From Zobellia alginiliquefaciens (GTDB taxonomy: Bacteria > Bacteroidota > Bacteroidia > Flavobacteriales > Flavobacteriaceae): DNA of 64,000 bases. Of this stretch, positions 9,063 to 16,603 are shown piece after piece. The translations under genes were made by a program, and so were the position numbers. The DNA is taken from assembly GCF_029323795.1 (NCBI RefSeq), contig NZ_CP119758.1, forward strand, positions 682,001 to 746,000. Direction: 5' to 3'. The first letter of the stretch is position 1, and the number at the start of each line of letters is the position of its first letter. Below the pieces are notes generated by a model that did not search any database, had not been told where the DNA came from, and saw only the letters and a list, made by a program, of their open reading frames with translations.

Positions 9063-10817
9063 ATGAAGGAACTTGCACACCTAAATAAGTACTTTAAAAA
9101 ATATTGGTCTAAATTATTGATCGGGTTGTTCATAACAATTATTGCACGTGTGCTACAACTGGTTATGCCTAGATATGTAAAAGAATCGATTATGGTAATC
9201 GAAAATTTTATGGATGGGCAAGTGGAAGAATCGGCCGCTAAGGGCCTTCTCCTAGAGTACATTTTAATAATTGTAGGAGCTGCTCTGCTATCTGGCTTTT
9301 TCACCTTTCTCATGCGCCAGACCATAATCAATGTCTCTAGGTATATTGAGTATGACCTTAAAAATGAAATCTTTGACCATTATCAATTTCTAAGCCTAAA
9401 TTTCTACAAGAAAAATAGAACAGGAGATTTAATGAATCGTATTAGTGAAGACGTAAATCAGGTTCGTATGTATGCTGGGCCCGCTTTAATGTACGGCATA
9501 AATACCATTACTTTATTCGCCTGCATAATTCCCATTATGTTTATGACCGCCCCAACATTAGCGGCATACACATTAATTCCTCTACCTATTCTATCTGTTC
9601 TTATCTATTATATAAGTAAGGTAATCCATGAGCGCAGCACTATTGTACAACAATACCTTTCTAACCTATCTACCTTTACACAAGAAATATTTTCCGGTGT
9701 TTCCGTTATTAAAGCATACGCCTTGGAACCACAGACCAATAGTGATTTGAGCGCTTTGGCGGTAGAAGGAAAAGATAAGAGTATGGATTTGGCCAAGGTG
9801 AACGCTTGGTTCTTTCCTCTAATGATATTACTTATAGGGATCAGTAACATTTTTGTTATCTACATTGGTGGAAAACAGTATATAAATGGAGAAATAGAAT
9901 CTTCTGGTGTTATTGCCGAATTTGTACTTTATGTGAATATGCTTACTTGGCCTGTGGCAATTATTGGCTGGTTGACCTCCATCGTACAACGCGCTGAAGC
10001 CTCACAAAAACGTATAAACGAATTCTTGAACGAAACCCCGGATATTAGGAACACCGTTCTGGAAGAAACACCAGTTAAAGGGAAAATAGAATTTAAGAAC
10101 GTAACCTTCACCTATGAGGATACTGAAATAACGGCCCTAAAAAACATCTCATTTACCATACACGAAGGGGAAACCGTTGCTATTCTAGGTAAGACCGGTT
10201 CTGGAAAATCAACCATTTTAGACCTGATCGCCAGATTGTATGACGTTACGTCCGGTGAAATATTAATAGATGGCACCCCAATAAAAGAGTTGAATATTGA
10301 TAGTTTAAGGAAAGCCATTGGTGCCGTACCACAGGATGCCTTTTTATTCTCGGACTCCATTAAAAGCAATATAAAGTTCGGCAAGGAAAATGCTTCGGAC
10401 GAAGAAGTTGTAGAAGCTGCAAAGAACGCAGTAGTACATGAAAACATAATGGGATTTCAAAAAGAATATGAAACCGTTCTGGGCGAAAGGGGAATTACAC
10501 TCAGTGGAGGGCAAAAACAACGGGTATCCATAGCTAGGGCTTTGCTAAAAAAACCAGAAGTTTACCTGTTTGATGATTGCTTATCTGCCGTTGACACAGA
10601 AACCGAAGAGGAGATTTTAAACAACCTTAAAAAAGCCTCCAAAAACCGCACCACACTTATAGTTAGCCATAGGGTATCATCTGCAAAAAACGCCGATAAA
10701 GTATTGGTCTTATCCAATGGGGAACTTCTCCAAGAAGGTAACCACACTGATTTAAACAGTGTTGAAGGATATTACAAAGATTTGTACTACACGCAACTGT
10801 CAGAGAAAGAAAACTGA
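9063..10817 (+). CDS. ABC exporter, fused permease and ATPase (MdlA/MsbA-like half transporter)
   Basis: The 584-residue half transporter has six membrane helices (about 20-320) followed by a nucleotide-binding domain. Walker A is GKTGSGKST (near residue 375), the signature LSGGQKQR (near 479) and Walker B VYLFDDCLSAVD (near 500), with the switch His in IVSHR. The residue after the Walker B Asp is Asp instead of the usual catalytic Glu, a substitution also seen in one partner of heterodimeric exporters such as MdlA or BmrC types. Substrates may be lipids or drugs. No partner half is encoded next to it. Divergent from nusB with its own promoter. Confidence 0.93.
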   Translation: MKELAHLNKYFKKYWSKLLIGLFITIIARVLQLVMPRYVKESIMVIENFMDGQVEESAAKGLLLEYILIIVGAALLSGFFTFLMRQTIINVSRYIEYDLKNEIFDHYQFLSLNFYKKNRTGDLMNRISEDVNQVRMYAGPALMYGINTITLFACIIPIMFMTAPTLAAYTLIPLPILSVLIYYISKVIHERSTIVQQYLSNLSTFTQEIFSGVSVIKAYALEPQTNSDLSALAVEGKDKSMDLAKVNAWFFPLMILLIGISNIFVIYIGGKQYINGEIESSGVIAEFVLYVNMLTWPVAIIGWLTSIVQRAEASQKRINEFLNETPDIRNTVLEETPVKGKIEFKNVTFTYEDTEITALKNISFTIHEGETVAILGKTGSGKSTILDLIARLYDVTSGEILIDGTPIKELNIDSLRKAIGAVPQDAFLFSDSIKSNIKFGKENASDEEVVEAAKNAVVHENIMGFQKEYETVLGERGITLSGGQKQRVSIARALLKKPEVYLFDDCLSAVDTETEEEILNNLKKASKNRTTLIVSHRVSSAKNADKVLVLSNGELLQEGNHTDLNSVEGYYKDLYYTQLSEKEN

Positions 10818-10890
10818 AAAATTGTTGCCGTATTGGCTTTTTTTTTACATTTTTGAAAGATTAACAACTATTAACTACACTATAAACGCG

Positions 10891-11277
10891 ATGAACGAAA
10901 AAGATTCAATGGACCAGGAGGAAATTCATTCCAAAGTTTTACGGGCAGGTAGGCGCACGTATTTCTTTGATGTACGAAGTACCAAGGCAGGCGATTACTA
11001 TCTAACCATTACCGAGAGTAAAAAATTTACTCATGACGATGGTTCTTTCCACTACAAAAAACATAAAATTTACCTGTATAAGGAAGATTTTGAAGCCTTT
11101 AAGGATAATGTATCGGAAATGATGAATTTTATTATTGAAGAGAAAGGCGCTGAAGTCATCTCTGAACGTCACCAAAAAGACTTTAAGAAAGAAGAGGAAG
11201 TAACAACAACTACCAACGGAGAATTAAAATCTACGGAAACCGGTAATTTTACCGATGTTAGTTTTGATGACATCTAA
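10891..11277 (+). CDS. PUR-alpha-like DNA/RNA-binding protein (DUF3276)
   Basis: The 128-residue protein starts at the ATG at 10891; upstream in-frame codons belong to the end of the ABC gene and an AT-rich leader. It contains the single PUR repeat of the bacterial PUR family (RAGRRTYFFDVRSTKAGDYYLTITESKKF and KIYLYKEDFEAFKDNVSEMM), related to the nucleic-acid-binding protein BpuR of Borrelia and common in Bacteroidetes as DUF3276. The last 25 residues are acidic and Thr-rich, probably disordered. It is expected to bind single-stranded nucleic acid; its target here is unknown. A strong terminator follows. Confidence 0.92.
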   Translation: MNEKDSMDQEEIHSKVLRAGRRTYFFDVRSTKAGDYYLTITESKKFTHDDGSFHYKKHKIYLYKEDFEAFKDNVSEMMNFIIEEKGAEVISERHQKDFKKEEEVTTTTNGELKSTETGNFTDVSFDDI

Positions 11278-11296
11278 AAGCAAAAACTACTATAGT

Positions 11297-11324
11297 AAAA
11301 CGGCCCTTTTCAGGGCCGTTTTTT
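11297..11324 (+). terminator. Terminator of the PUR-domain gene
   Basis: ACGGCCCT and AGGGCCGT form an 8-bp GC-rich stem, extended by AAA/TTT, followed by a run of Ts to 11324. It lies about 20 bp after the stop. Confidence 0.88.
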
Positions 11325-11355
11325 ATTTGCGAAAATTCTTCTTTTAGACCAAAAT

Positions 11356-12399
11356 TTAATTATTCCGAACATACAGCCAATTGTAAAGAAATAAAGCCAG
11401 TATAACTATCAACCCAGTAGGGCTATTGCTTAACAACGCCACTACGGTAAATACCAACGCATAGTAAACAGGGTAAGCCAACAAGGCAAACCCAAAACGA
11501 AGGGTTCCCATAAATTCCGGTTCCCAAACTTTCGGTTTGGCCCATTTTCGCCATATTAGAAGTAACGGAAAGTTGATCAGTTCAAATACCGCTTTTGCCA
11601 ATGAATGGAGTATACCCTTTTTCTTAACCACAGCATCAACATTTACAGATGTACTGAGCGTTTCTATAGTTTTATTTGTTTCAAACGGATTGAGGTAATC
11701 TGTATTCAAAGCATTTAATTGCCCTGAAATAGAGTTATAAGTACTCTCATCCTCTATATGGGTCGTTAAGTGCTTCAACCTATCCGAGACCATTCCTTTT
11801 ACCATATTGACCGACCCTTGAACGTCATTGACATCATACAGGGTATTTACCACGATACTCTTATCAAAATAGATGGCCACCCGATCCGGAAAACCCGAGT
11901 TACTTCTATAATTAAGACCCACGGGAACAATATGAATATCCGTATCCGCCAATCTATCCACAGCATTGAAAAGAATACGGGTAAACCCCTTACTTAAAGG
12001 CCTCACACGACGTTTAATATTATGGTTAGCTTCCGGAAACATTACGATAGCATGTCCATTCCCAAAAATTTCGGCACATTGATCAAATACAGCTTGGTTG
12101 TTTTTTAAGGCCTCCCTCCCATCTCTAATTCTATAAATAGGAATCATTCTTAGATAGGCAAAAAACTTCTTTAGGCTAGGCTTCGTAAACACATCCGAAC
12201 GTGTTAAGAAGAATGGTTTACGATTACAATCTACCGCAATCAATAACACATCTAACAGTGCACTTTGGTGGTTTGGTAAAAAAAGTACAGGCTTGTCCTT
12301 AGGTACATTATCCAGCCCTGAAACTTGTATTTTCCCGTAATAAAGATGTAATCCCGTCTTAATCCAGGTTTTCAATAATTGATAGCCTATATTCTTCAA
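11356..12399 (-). CDS. Glycerophospholipid acyltransferase (PlsC/LPLAT family)
   Basis: Membrane acyltransferase of the PlsC superfamily, 347 residues, probably esterifying lysophosphatidate or glycerol-3-phosphate. The motifs are NHQSALLDVLL (near residue 43), a basic substrate block (YRIRDGREAL), and FPEANHN in place of FPEG, followed by VPVGLNYR. The His and Asp of the first block are separated by five residues (HQSALLD) rather than the canonical four (HX4D). Two or three membrane helices form the C-terminus. Its start overlaps the stop of the SBF transporter by 4 bp, so translation is coupled. Last gene of csaA-SBF-acyltransferase. Confidence 0.88.
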   Translation of the reverse strand: MKNIGYQLLKTWIKTGLHLYYGKIQVSGLDNVPKDKPVLFLPNHQSALLDVLLIAVDCNRKPFFLTRSDVFTKPSLKKFFAYLRMIPIYRIRDGREALKNNQAVFDQCAEIFGNGHAIVMFPEANHNIKRRVRPLSKGFTRILFNAVDRLADTDIHIVPVGLNYRSNSGFPDRVAIYFDKSIVVNTLYDVNDVQGSVNMVKGMVSDRLKHLTTHIEDESTYNSISGQLNALNTDYLNPFETNKTIETLSTSVNVDAVVKKKGILHSLAKAVFELINFPLLLIWRKWAKPKVWEPEFMGTLRFGFALLAYPVYYALVFTVVALLSNSPTGLIVILALFLYNWLYVRNN

Positions 12400-13316
12400 G
12401 TCAGTGTTTCGGTTTTAATTGGTTTGTAACTCCAAAAAGCAGCAAGCGTAAGGCCGGATACTAAGTGCCAAATTCCCCAGAAAGCAGCCAATAAAGCCAT
12501 TCCGCCAAGGCCATCAAAAAAGGAAAAAATTAAGAGCAAGCCCAGTCCAGAATTTTGGATACCCGTTTCTATGGTAATGGAACGTATATTTTTTGGCGAC
12601 AAGCCCATACATTTGGCGAATGAAAATCCTGTTAAAAAAGCCAATATATTATGTAGGACAACAATCCAGAAAACATACATTACATAATCATAAAATACAA
12701 CGCGGTTGTTATACAAGGCCAAAAATACCAATAGTATAAAAAAGACCAAGGAAACAACTTTAAGAACTTTACCCATTTTTTTTGCTAAACCAGGTTTTAG
12801 GTGATTTACCCATATACCTAAAACCAAAGGCAAACCCAACAATAGGGAAACCAACTGAATCATTTGCAAAGGAGATAAGGCTATTTCTTTTAAAATTTGA
12901 TGGGTCGGTGGGTATAAACTTCCCCAAAATTGAAGATTTAAAGGTGTAAAAACAACGGCCAACAAGGTTGCCGCTGCCGTTAAACTTACTGACAAAGCCG
13001 TATTTCCACCCGCTAAATGCGAGATAAAATTGGAGACGTTTCCCCCAGGACAAGCCGCTACCATTATCATTCCCAAAGCTATACTAGGTATGGGCCTAAT
13101 ACACAAAACCAAGAGAAAAGTTAGAAGAGGTAATAGAATAAATTGAGTAAAAAGCCCCGTAAATATAGGCTTGGGATTCTTAAGAAGCCCTTTAAAGTCA
13201 GCTATGGAAATATCTAGGGCTATCCCGAACATTACCAAGGCAAGTGAAATATTCAATACCCATTGCGCTTGGGCGTCAAAATTAAGGGATACGCTATCTA
13301 GTAAGTTTTCGGTCAA
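12396..13316 (-). CDS. Bile acid:sodium symporter family transporter (SBF/BASS)
   Basis: The 306-residue inner-membrane protein has about nine to ten hydrophobic segments. Family features include GLFTQFILLPLLTFLL, the conserved crossover MVAACPGGNVSNFISHLAGGN and the second crossover IETGIQNSGLGLLL. BASS-family members import organic anions with sodium; in bacteria the substrates range from bile acids to pantoate and keto acids, so the substrate is open. It sits 4 bp after csaA and overlaps the acyltransferase by 4 bp, indicating one operon. Confidence 0.93.
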   Translation of the reverse strand: MTENLLDSVSLNFDAQAQWVLNISLALVMFGIALDISIADFKGLLKNPKPIFTGLFTQFILLPLLTFLLVLCIRPIPSIALGMIMVAACPGGNVSNFISHLAGGNTALSVSLTAAATLLAVVFTPLNLQFWGSLYPPTHQILKEIALSPLQMIQLVSLLLGLPLVLGIWVNHLKPGLAKKMGKVLKVVSLVFFILLVFLALYNNRVVFYDYVMYVFWIVVLHNILAFLTGFSFAKCMGLSPKNIRSITIETGIQNSGLGLLLIFSFFDGLGGMALLAAFWGIWHLVSGLTLAAFWSYKPIKTETLT

Positions 13317-13320
13317 TCAA

Positions 13321-13659
13321 TTATGATATTTTCAGTCCGTTGGCCACAATTGCTTTTGGCTGTAAAAGCTCTACATCTTTGCCATTGACAGCACCCAATA
13401 TAAGACATTCACTCATAAAGTTAGCTATTTGCTTCTTAGGAAAATTAACGACCGCTACCACTTGCGTTCCCAAAAGCTGTTCTTTAGTATAGAGGGTAGT
13501 CACCTGAGCCGACGTTTTTTTAATTCCAATTTCTTCTCCAAAATCAATATGAAGTTGATAAGCAGGGTTTCTTGCTTCTGGAAAATCATCTACTTTTAAA
13601 ACCGTCCCGACACGCATATCTATTTTTGCAAAATCTTGCCAATTTATCGTCTCGCCCAT
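13321..13659 (-). CDS. csaA: CsaA-type tRNA-binding domain protein
   Basis: The 112-residue OB-fold protein matches CsaA from end to end: FAKIDMRVGTVLKVDDFPEA at the N-terminus, KTSAQVTTLYTKEQLLGTQV in the middle and a C-terminal NGLKIS. CsaA is described as a small export-related chaperone and has the same fold as the tRNA-binding domain of MetRS and Arc1p. It is the first gene of a compact three-gene operon; the leader is short and AT-rich. Confidence 0.92.
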   Translation of the reverse strand: MGETINWQDFAKIDMRVGTVLKVDDFPEARNPAYQLHIDFGEEIGIKKTSAQVTTLYTKEQLLGTQVVAVVNFPKKQIANFMSECLILGAVNGKDVELLQPKAIVANGLKIS

Positions 13660-13774
13660 ACTATTCTTAATGTTATTAAACCTCTAATAAAAGTTGAAGG
13701 TAAAAATAGATTATGGTTTAGCAAAGACACTCAAAATACTTTTTATAACTTTAATTTCTAAACACAATATAAAA

Positions 13775-14332
13775 ATGGCACGAACACTCAGTAATATGCT
13801 CCCGCTTGGTACAACTGCACCAGATTTTAATTTATTGAATACACGAACTGAAGAATACGTTCATCTTAACGAATTAAAGGGAGATAAAGGAACTGTAATT
13901 GCTTTTATCTGTAACCACTGCCCTTTTGTAAAACATGTAAATCTGGAAATTGCCCAAATGGCAAAAGATTACCAGGCCAAAGGCATAGGTTTCATCGCTA
14001 TTTCCAGTAACGATGTTCAAAATTATCCGCAAGATGCGCCGGATCTTATGAAACGGACAGCCACAGAAGAAGGTTACACTTTTCCTTATCTATATGATGA
14101 AACACAGGAAGTAGGCAAAAATTATGATGCCGCTTGCACACCGGATTTTTATTTATTCGATACCGATCTAAAACTAGTTTATCGCGGTCAGTTAGACGAT
14201 TCCAGACCAGGAAACGGCATCCCTGTAACCGGAAAAGATTTACGCAAAGCGCTTGATGCTCTTCTAAAAAATGAAAAAATAGACGAGAATCAAAAACCCA
14301 GTATTGGTTGTAACATCAAATGGAAGGGCTAA
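13775..14332 (+). CDS. Thioredoxin-like redoxin family protein with CNHC active site
   Basis: Starting at the ATG at 13775 gives 185 residues beginning MARTLSNMLPLGTTAPDFNL; upstream in-frame codons are AT-rich leader. The thioredoxin/AhpC-TSA fold is shown by GTTAPDFNLLNTR, the active site ICNHCPFVKHV (CXXC near residue 46), FIAISSNDVQNYPQDAPDLM and the cis-Pro region ACTPDFYLFD. No signal peptide, so probably a cytoplasmic thiol oxidoreductase or peroxiredoxin-like protein. A minus-7-like TAACTTTA lies 25-30 bp upstream. The gene converges on the DinB-type gene with only 2 bp between the stop codons. Confidence 0.9.
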   Translation: MARTLSNMLPLGTTAPDFNLLNTRTEEYVHLNELKGDKGTVIAFICNHCPFVKHVNLEIAQMAKDYQAKGIGFIAISSNDVQNYPQDAPDLMKRTATEEGYTFPYLYDETQEVGKNYDAACTPDFYLFDTDLKLVYRGQLDDSRPGNGIPVTGKDLRKALDALLKNEKIDENQKPSIGCNIKWKG

Positions 14333-14346
14333 TATTACCAGCCCTT
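14324..14346. terminator. Hairpin spanning both stop codons of convergent genes
   Basis: AAGGGCT (14324-14330) and AGCCCTT (14340-14346) form a perfect 7-bp stem. The loop region contains the ends of both genes (stops 14330-14332 plus, 14335-14337 minus), and the plus side continues into TCTTTC. It is a likely weak shared terminator. Confidence 0.55.
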
Positions 14347-14877
14347 TCTTTCAATTAGATTTAAAATTTGAGCAAAGTGATGTCTTCCATGCCATGCATA
14401 GTGACCAATATTCTCATCTAATAGCACTTGGACATTTCCACTGGGATGTGTAAACGTCATTTTTAGTTGAACATTAGAAAGCCCGTTTAGCAAATGAACC
14501 AACTTACCGTGAACGGCTTTAAGGTGATCCAAAGACAATTGTATAGGCGCGGTTTTAGTATCAAAAAGCTCTGCCCATGCTTTTTCATCATAAGCTTTTA
14601 TGACAGGGTTATGCTCTGTAAGAGCCCATTTAAAACGGATGTAGCTGTTATGATGACTGTCCGAAATATGGTGGACAGTTTGTCTTACCGTCCACCCACC
14701 GGGCCGGTAAGGTGTTTCTAACTGTTCATCTGTTAAATCCTTAACCAAGTTTTCCAGTTCTTCAGGAATCATTTCAAGTACATGAATCCATTCTTGGATT
14801 TGTTCATGGGTTATTTGCTCAGGTTTTTCAAACTTTCCTATGGGATATTTCAGTTGTTCCAATTCTTTCTTTTCCAT
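14335..14877 (-). CDS. DinB/YfiT-type putative metal-dependent hydrolase (bacillithiol transferase-like)
   Basis: The 180-residue four-helix DinB/YfiT protein starts YPIGKFEKPEQITHEQIQEW, a signature of the YfiT (BstA) group. The metal-binding histidines appear in VHHISDSHHNSYIRFKWAL and in HYAWHGRHHFAQI. In Bacillus, BstA transfers bacillithiol to electrophiles such as fosfomycin. Whether this organism makes bacillithiol cannot be seen in the window, so the activity is inferred. Convergent with the redoxin gene; no terminator of its own beyond the shared hairpin. Confidence 0.88.
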   Translation of the reverse strand: MEKKELEQLKYPIGKFEKPEQITHEQIQEWIHVLEMIPEELENLVKDLTDEQLETPYRPGGWTVRQTVHHISDSHHNSYIRFKWALTEHNPVIKAYDEKAWAELFDTKTAPIQLSLDHLKAVHGKLVHLLNGLSNVQLKMTFTHPSGNVQVLLDENIGHYAWHGRHHFAQILNLIERKGW

Positions 14878-14986
14878 AGCTTAAAAATAGGAAACTTTAA
14901 TACATTTTTAACCATAAACGTAAGGTTGTACTAGACTAATCTACTAATTTTATAGGATTACAATTTCAAACCTAAAAAACAAGATA

Positions 14987-15625
14987 ATGGCAACAATAAG
15001 ATTGGGCGATAAAGCCCCTAATTTTACAGCAGAAAGCTCAATAGGAGAAATTAATTTATATGATTATTTAGGCGATAGCTGGGGAATTCTTTTCTCTCAC
15101 CCTGCCGATTTTACACCAGTATGTACCACAGAATTAGGTACGGCCGCACAATTTAAGGGCGAATTTGATAAGCGTAATGTAAAAATGATTGCATTGAGTG
15201 TTGATGGTGCTGCATCTCATGTAGAGTGGATAAAGGATATTAACGAAGTTCAAAAGACCAATGTAGAATTTCCTATCATAGCAGATGAAGATCGCAAGGT
15301 TTCCGACCTGTATGACATGATACATCCAAAAGCAGACAGTACTTTAACCGTACGCTCAGTTTTCATTATTGCACCGGATAGAACGGTAAAGTTAATGTTG
15401 ACCTACCCTGCTTCTACAGGACGTAATTTTTACGAATTGCTACGAGTTATAGATTCTCTGCAACTTACAGCCAATCACAAAGTAGCAACACCAGCTAACT
15501 GGAAAAATGGCGAAGATGTTGTAGTGAGCCCAGCAATTTCTACGGAAGATGCTAAGACCATATTCAGTAAAGGTGTGGAAGAAGTAAAACCGTATTTACG
15601 TATGACACCAGACCCAACTGTATAA
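14987..15625 (+). CDS. 1-Cys peroxiredoxin (Prx6 family)
   Basis: Reduces H2O2 and organic hydroperoxides in the cytoplasm. The 212 residues contain the catalytic block HPADFTPVCTTE with the peroxidatic Cys46. It is the only Cys in the protein, so this is a 1-Cys enzyme of the Prx6 type needing an external thiol. The partner Arg lies in LTVRSVFIIAPDRTVKL, and the long C-terminal Prx6 extension (TPANWKNGEDVVVSPAIS, LRMTPDP) is complete. A minus-7-like TAATTTTA lies at 14945-14952. A hairpin terminator follows the stop. Confidence 0.95.
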   Translation: MATIRLGDKAPNFTAESSIGEINLYDYLGDSWGILFSHPADFTPVCTTELGTAAQFKGEFDKRNVKMIALSVDGAASHVEWIKDINEVQKTNVEFPIIADEDRKVSDLYDMIHPKADSTLTVRSVFIIAPDRTVKLMLTYPASTGRNFYELLRVIDSLQLTANHKVATPANWKNGEDVVVSPAISTEDAKTIFSKGVEEVKPYLRMTPDPTV

Positions 15626-15642
15626 GGTCTGCTTAATTAATT

Positions 15643-15680
15643 ATAAAGCCATCTATTTCATACACAATAGATGGCTTTAT
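15643..15680 (+). terminator. Terminator of the peroxiredoxin gene
   Basis: ATAAAGCCATCTATT and AATAGATGGCTTTAT form a perfect 15-bp stem with an 8-nt loop, 17 bp after the stop. The T-tail (AATTTCT) is short, so termination may be partial. Confidence 0.75.
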
Positions 15681-15903
15681 AATTTCTAAAATTCTTACAA
15701 AAGAAAATTACCGATAAGTAAGTTTTTAAATATTTGCTTGCCACTTCCTTTAGAAAAAGTATTTCTAAAAATTAAGGAGAATTCTCTAAAAAACTCAAAC
15801 AAAAGTGGTTAAACAACTTAGGTTGGGAGTAAAAACGGTTCGCATAACTCTCAGGTAAAGTAAAGATAACTTAGTAAAAATCATTGATTTAATTTTTTAT
15901 AGT

Positions 15904-15911
15904 TATATTTG
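15904..15911 (+). promoter_or_regulatory. Promoter of the cold-shock gene
   Basis: Perfect minus-7 TATATTTG, with TTG (15882-15884) 19 bp upstream as the minus-33 element: the best full Bacteroidetes sigma-A promoter in the window. It predicts a start near 15917 and a leader of about 25 nt. Confidence 0.75.
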
Positions 15912-15941
15912 CGCCATAATTTAATTTAATTTTTTTGTATT

Positions 15942-16136
15942 ATGAGTAAAGGAACAGTAAAATTCTTCAATGATTCCAAAGGTTACGGATTTATCACTGA
16001 AGATGGTTCAAGCGAAGATCACTTTGTACACATTTCTGGTTTGATCGATGAAATTCGTGAAGGTGACGTTGTAGAATTTGAGCTACAACAAGGTAAAAAA
16101 GGACTGAACGCGGTAAATGTGAAAGTAGTAGACTAA
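15942..16136 (+). CDS. Cold-shock domain protein (CspA family)
   Basis: The 64-residue single OB-fold RNA chaperone contains RNP1 (KGYGFITEDG, residues 13-22) and an RNP2 that reads HFVHIS instead of the common VFVHFS. The rest (GTVKFFNDSK, EGDVVEFELQQGKKGLNAVNV) is standard. Such proteins melt RNA structure in the cold or in fast growth. Start choice is clear from the N-terminal MSKGTVKFF. It has its own strong promoter and terminator. The His at the start of RNP2 replaces a hydrophobic residue but should not disturb the fold. Confidence 0.96.
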   Translation: MSKGTVKFFNDSKGYGFITEDGSSEDHFVHISGLIDEIREGDVVEFELQQGKKGLNAVNVKVVD

Positions 16137-16163
16137 GAAAGACGCATAAACTTTTTTTATACA

Positions 16164-16198
16164 AAAGCCCCGTTACCATTGGTAACGGGGCTTTTTTT
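16164..16198 (+). terminator. Terminator of the cold-shock gene
   Basis: AAAGCCCCGTTACC and GGTAACGGGGCTTT form a perfect 14-bp stem with an ATT loop, followed by a T-run. Very strong, 27 bp after the stop. Confidence 0.95.
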
Positions 16199-16330
16199 GT
16201 TAACTGTAAGAGATAAATCAATAAAGTAATATTTTTCGTACATTTACTATTGAGTTTTTGACGCAACCCTTTTTACTTTTCTGCGTCTACTAAAAAACTA
16301 GGTTTTCCCCAATTAACCAAACAATAGAAT

Positions 16331-16423
16331 ATGCTTACTTTTTTTGGTATTGTTTTCGTATTGCTCGTAGTAAATATTGTTTTGCTAATTGTGAGCACAG
16401 ATAGAGCTAAGAACTCCCGATAA
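16331..16423 (+). CDS. Candidate 30-residue single-helix membrane protein
   Basis: ATG to TAA gives 30 residues: a hydrophobic helix (MLTFFGIVFVLLVVNIVLLI) followed by VSTDRAKNSR. The hydrophobic segment plus basic tail predicts an N-out, C-in inner-membrane miniprotein. Its N-terminus shares M-TFF-I---L----N------S with the small protein at 32504-32683 (8 identities in 22). The A-rich leader resembles Bacteroidetes translation starts. No perfect minus-7 box is seen; TACTTTTC at 16274-16281 is the nearest. It is below the usual size cut-off, so annotation tools would miss it. Function unknown. Confidence 0.45.
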   Translation: MLTFFGIVFVLLVVNIVLLIVSTDRAKNSR

Positions 16424-16453
16424 AATAGTATTGGGTAGATTGTTAATGCTGTA

Positions 16454-16478
16454 GGCGAGTGGCCAAAACCACTCTGCC
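16454..16478. repeat. GC-rich inverted repeat downstream of the 30-codon ORF
   Basis: GGCGAGTGG and CCACTC-T-GCC pair with one bulge around a CCAAAA loop, then a T-rich stretch (GCTTTTGTTTGTTTG) begins about 8 nt later. It may end transcription of the small ORF, or be part of a structured RNA. Confidence 0.45.
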
Positions 16479-16554
16479 AAGGGTTGCTTTTGTTTGTTTG
16501 AACAAAAATTACTGCAATCCCAATCAATTTCAACATATATATCCAAGAACAGAA

Positions 16555-16580
16555 AAGCCCTAACATTTCTGTTAAGGCTT
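16555..16580 (-). terminator. Terminator-like hairpin of the immunophilin gene
   Basis: AAGCC and GGCTT pair outside and TAACA and TGTTA pair inside, around a TTTC loop, with a C-A mismatch between the two blocks. It lies 23 bp beyond the minus-strand stop. The T-tail on the minus strand is short (TTTTCTG). Confidence 0.55.
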
Positions 16581-16603
16581 CTTCATAGTATTAATGTATA
16601 CTT

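Larger units (their letters stand above)
15626..15941. other. Intergenic region upstream of the cold-shock gene
   Basis: About 316 bp with no ORF I can support. It holds the peroxiredoxin terminator (15643-15680) and the cold-shock promoter (15882-15911). The 200 bp between are AT-rich without a clear element. Because the promoter is close to the start, there is no long cold-shock leader like that of E. coli cspA. Confidence 0.6.
16137..16603. other. Intergenic region with a small hydrophobic ORF
   Basis: About 467 bp between the cold-shock and immunophilin genes. It holds the cold-shock terminator (16164-16198), a 30-codon hydrophobic ORF (16331-16423), a hairpin (16454-16478) and the immunophilin terminator (16555-16580). 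A longer minus-strand frame (16273-16566) lacks family features and is not called. Confidence 0.6.

Noticed and set aside
16273-16566. A 97-codon minus-strand frame between the cold-shock and immunophilin genes
   Set aside because: No domain, signal or promoter. It overlaps the 30-codon ORF and hairpins on the other strand, and its composition looks like intergenic DNA.
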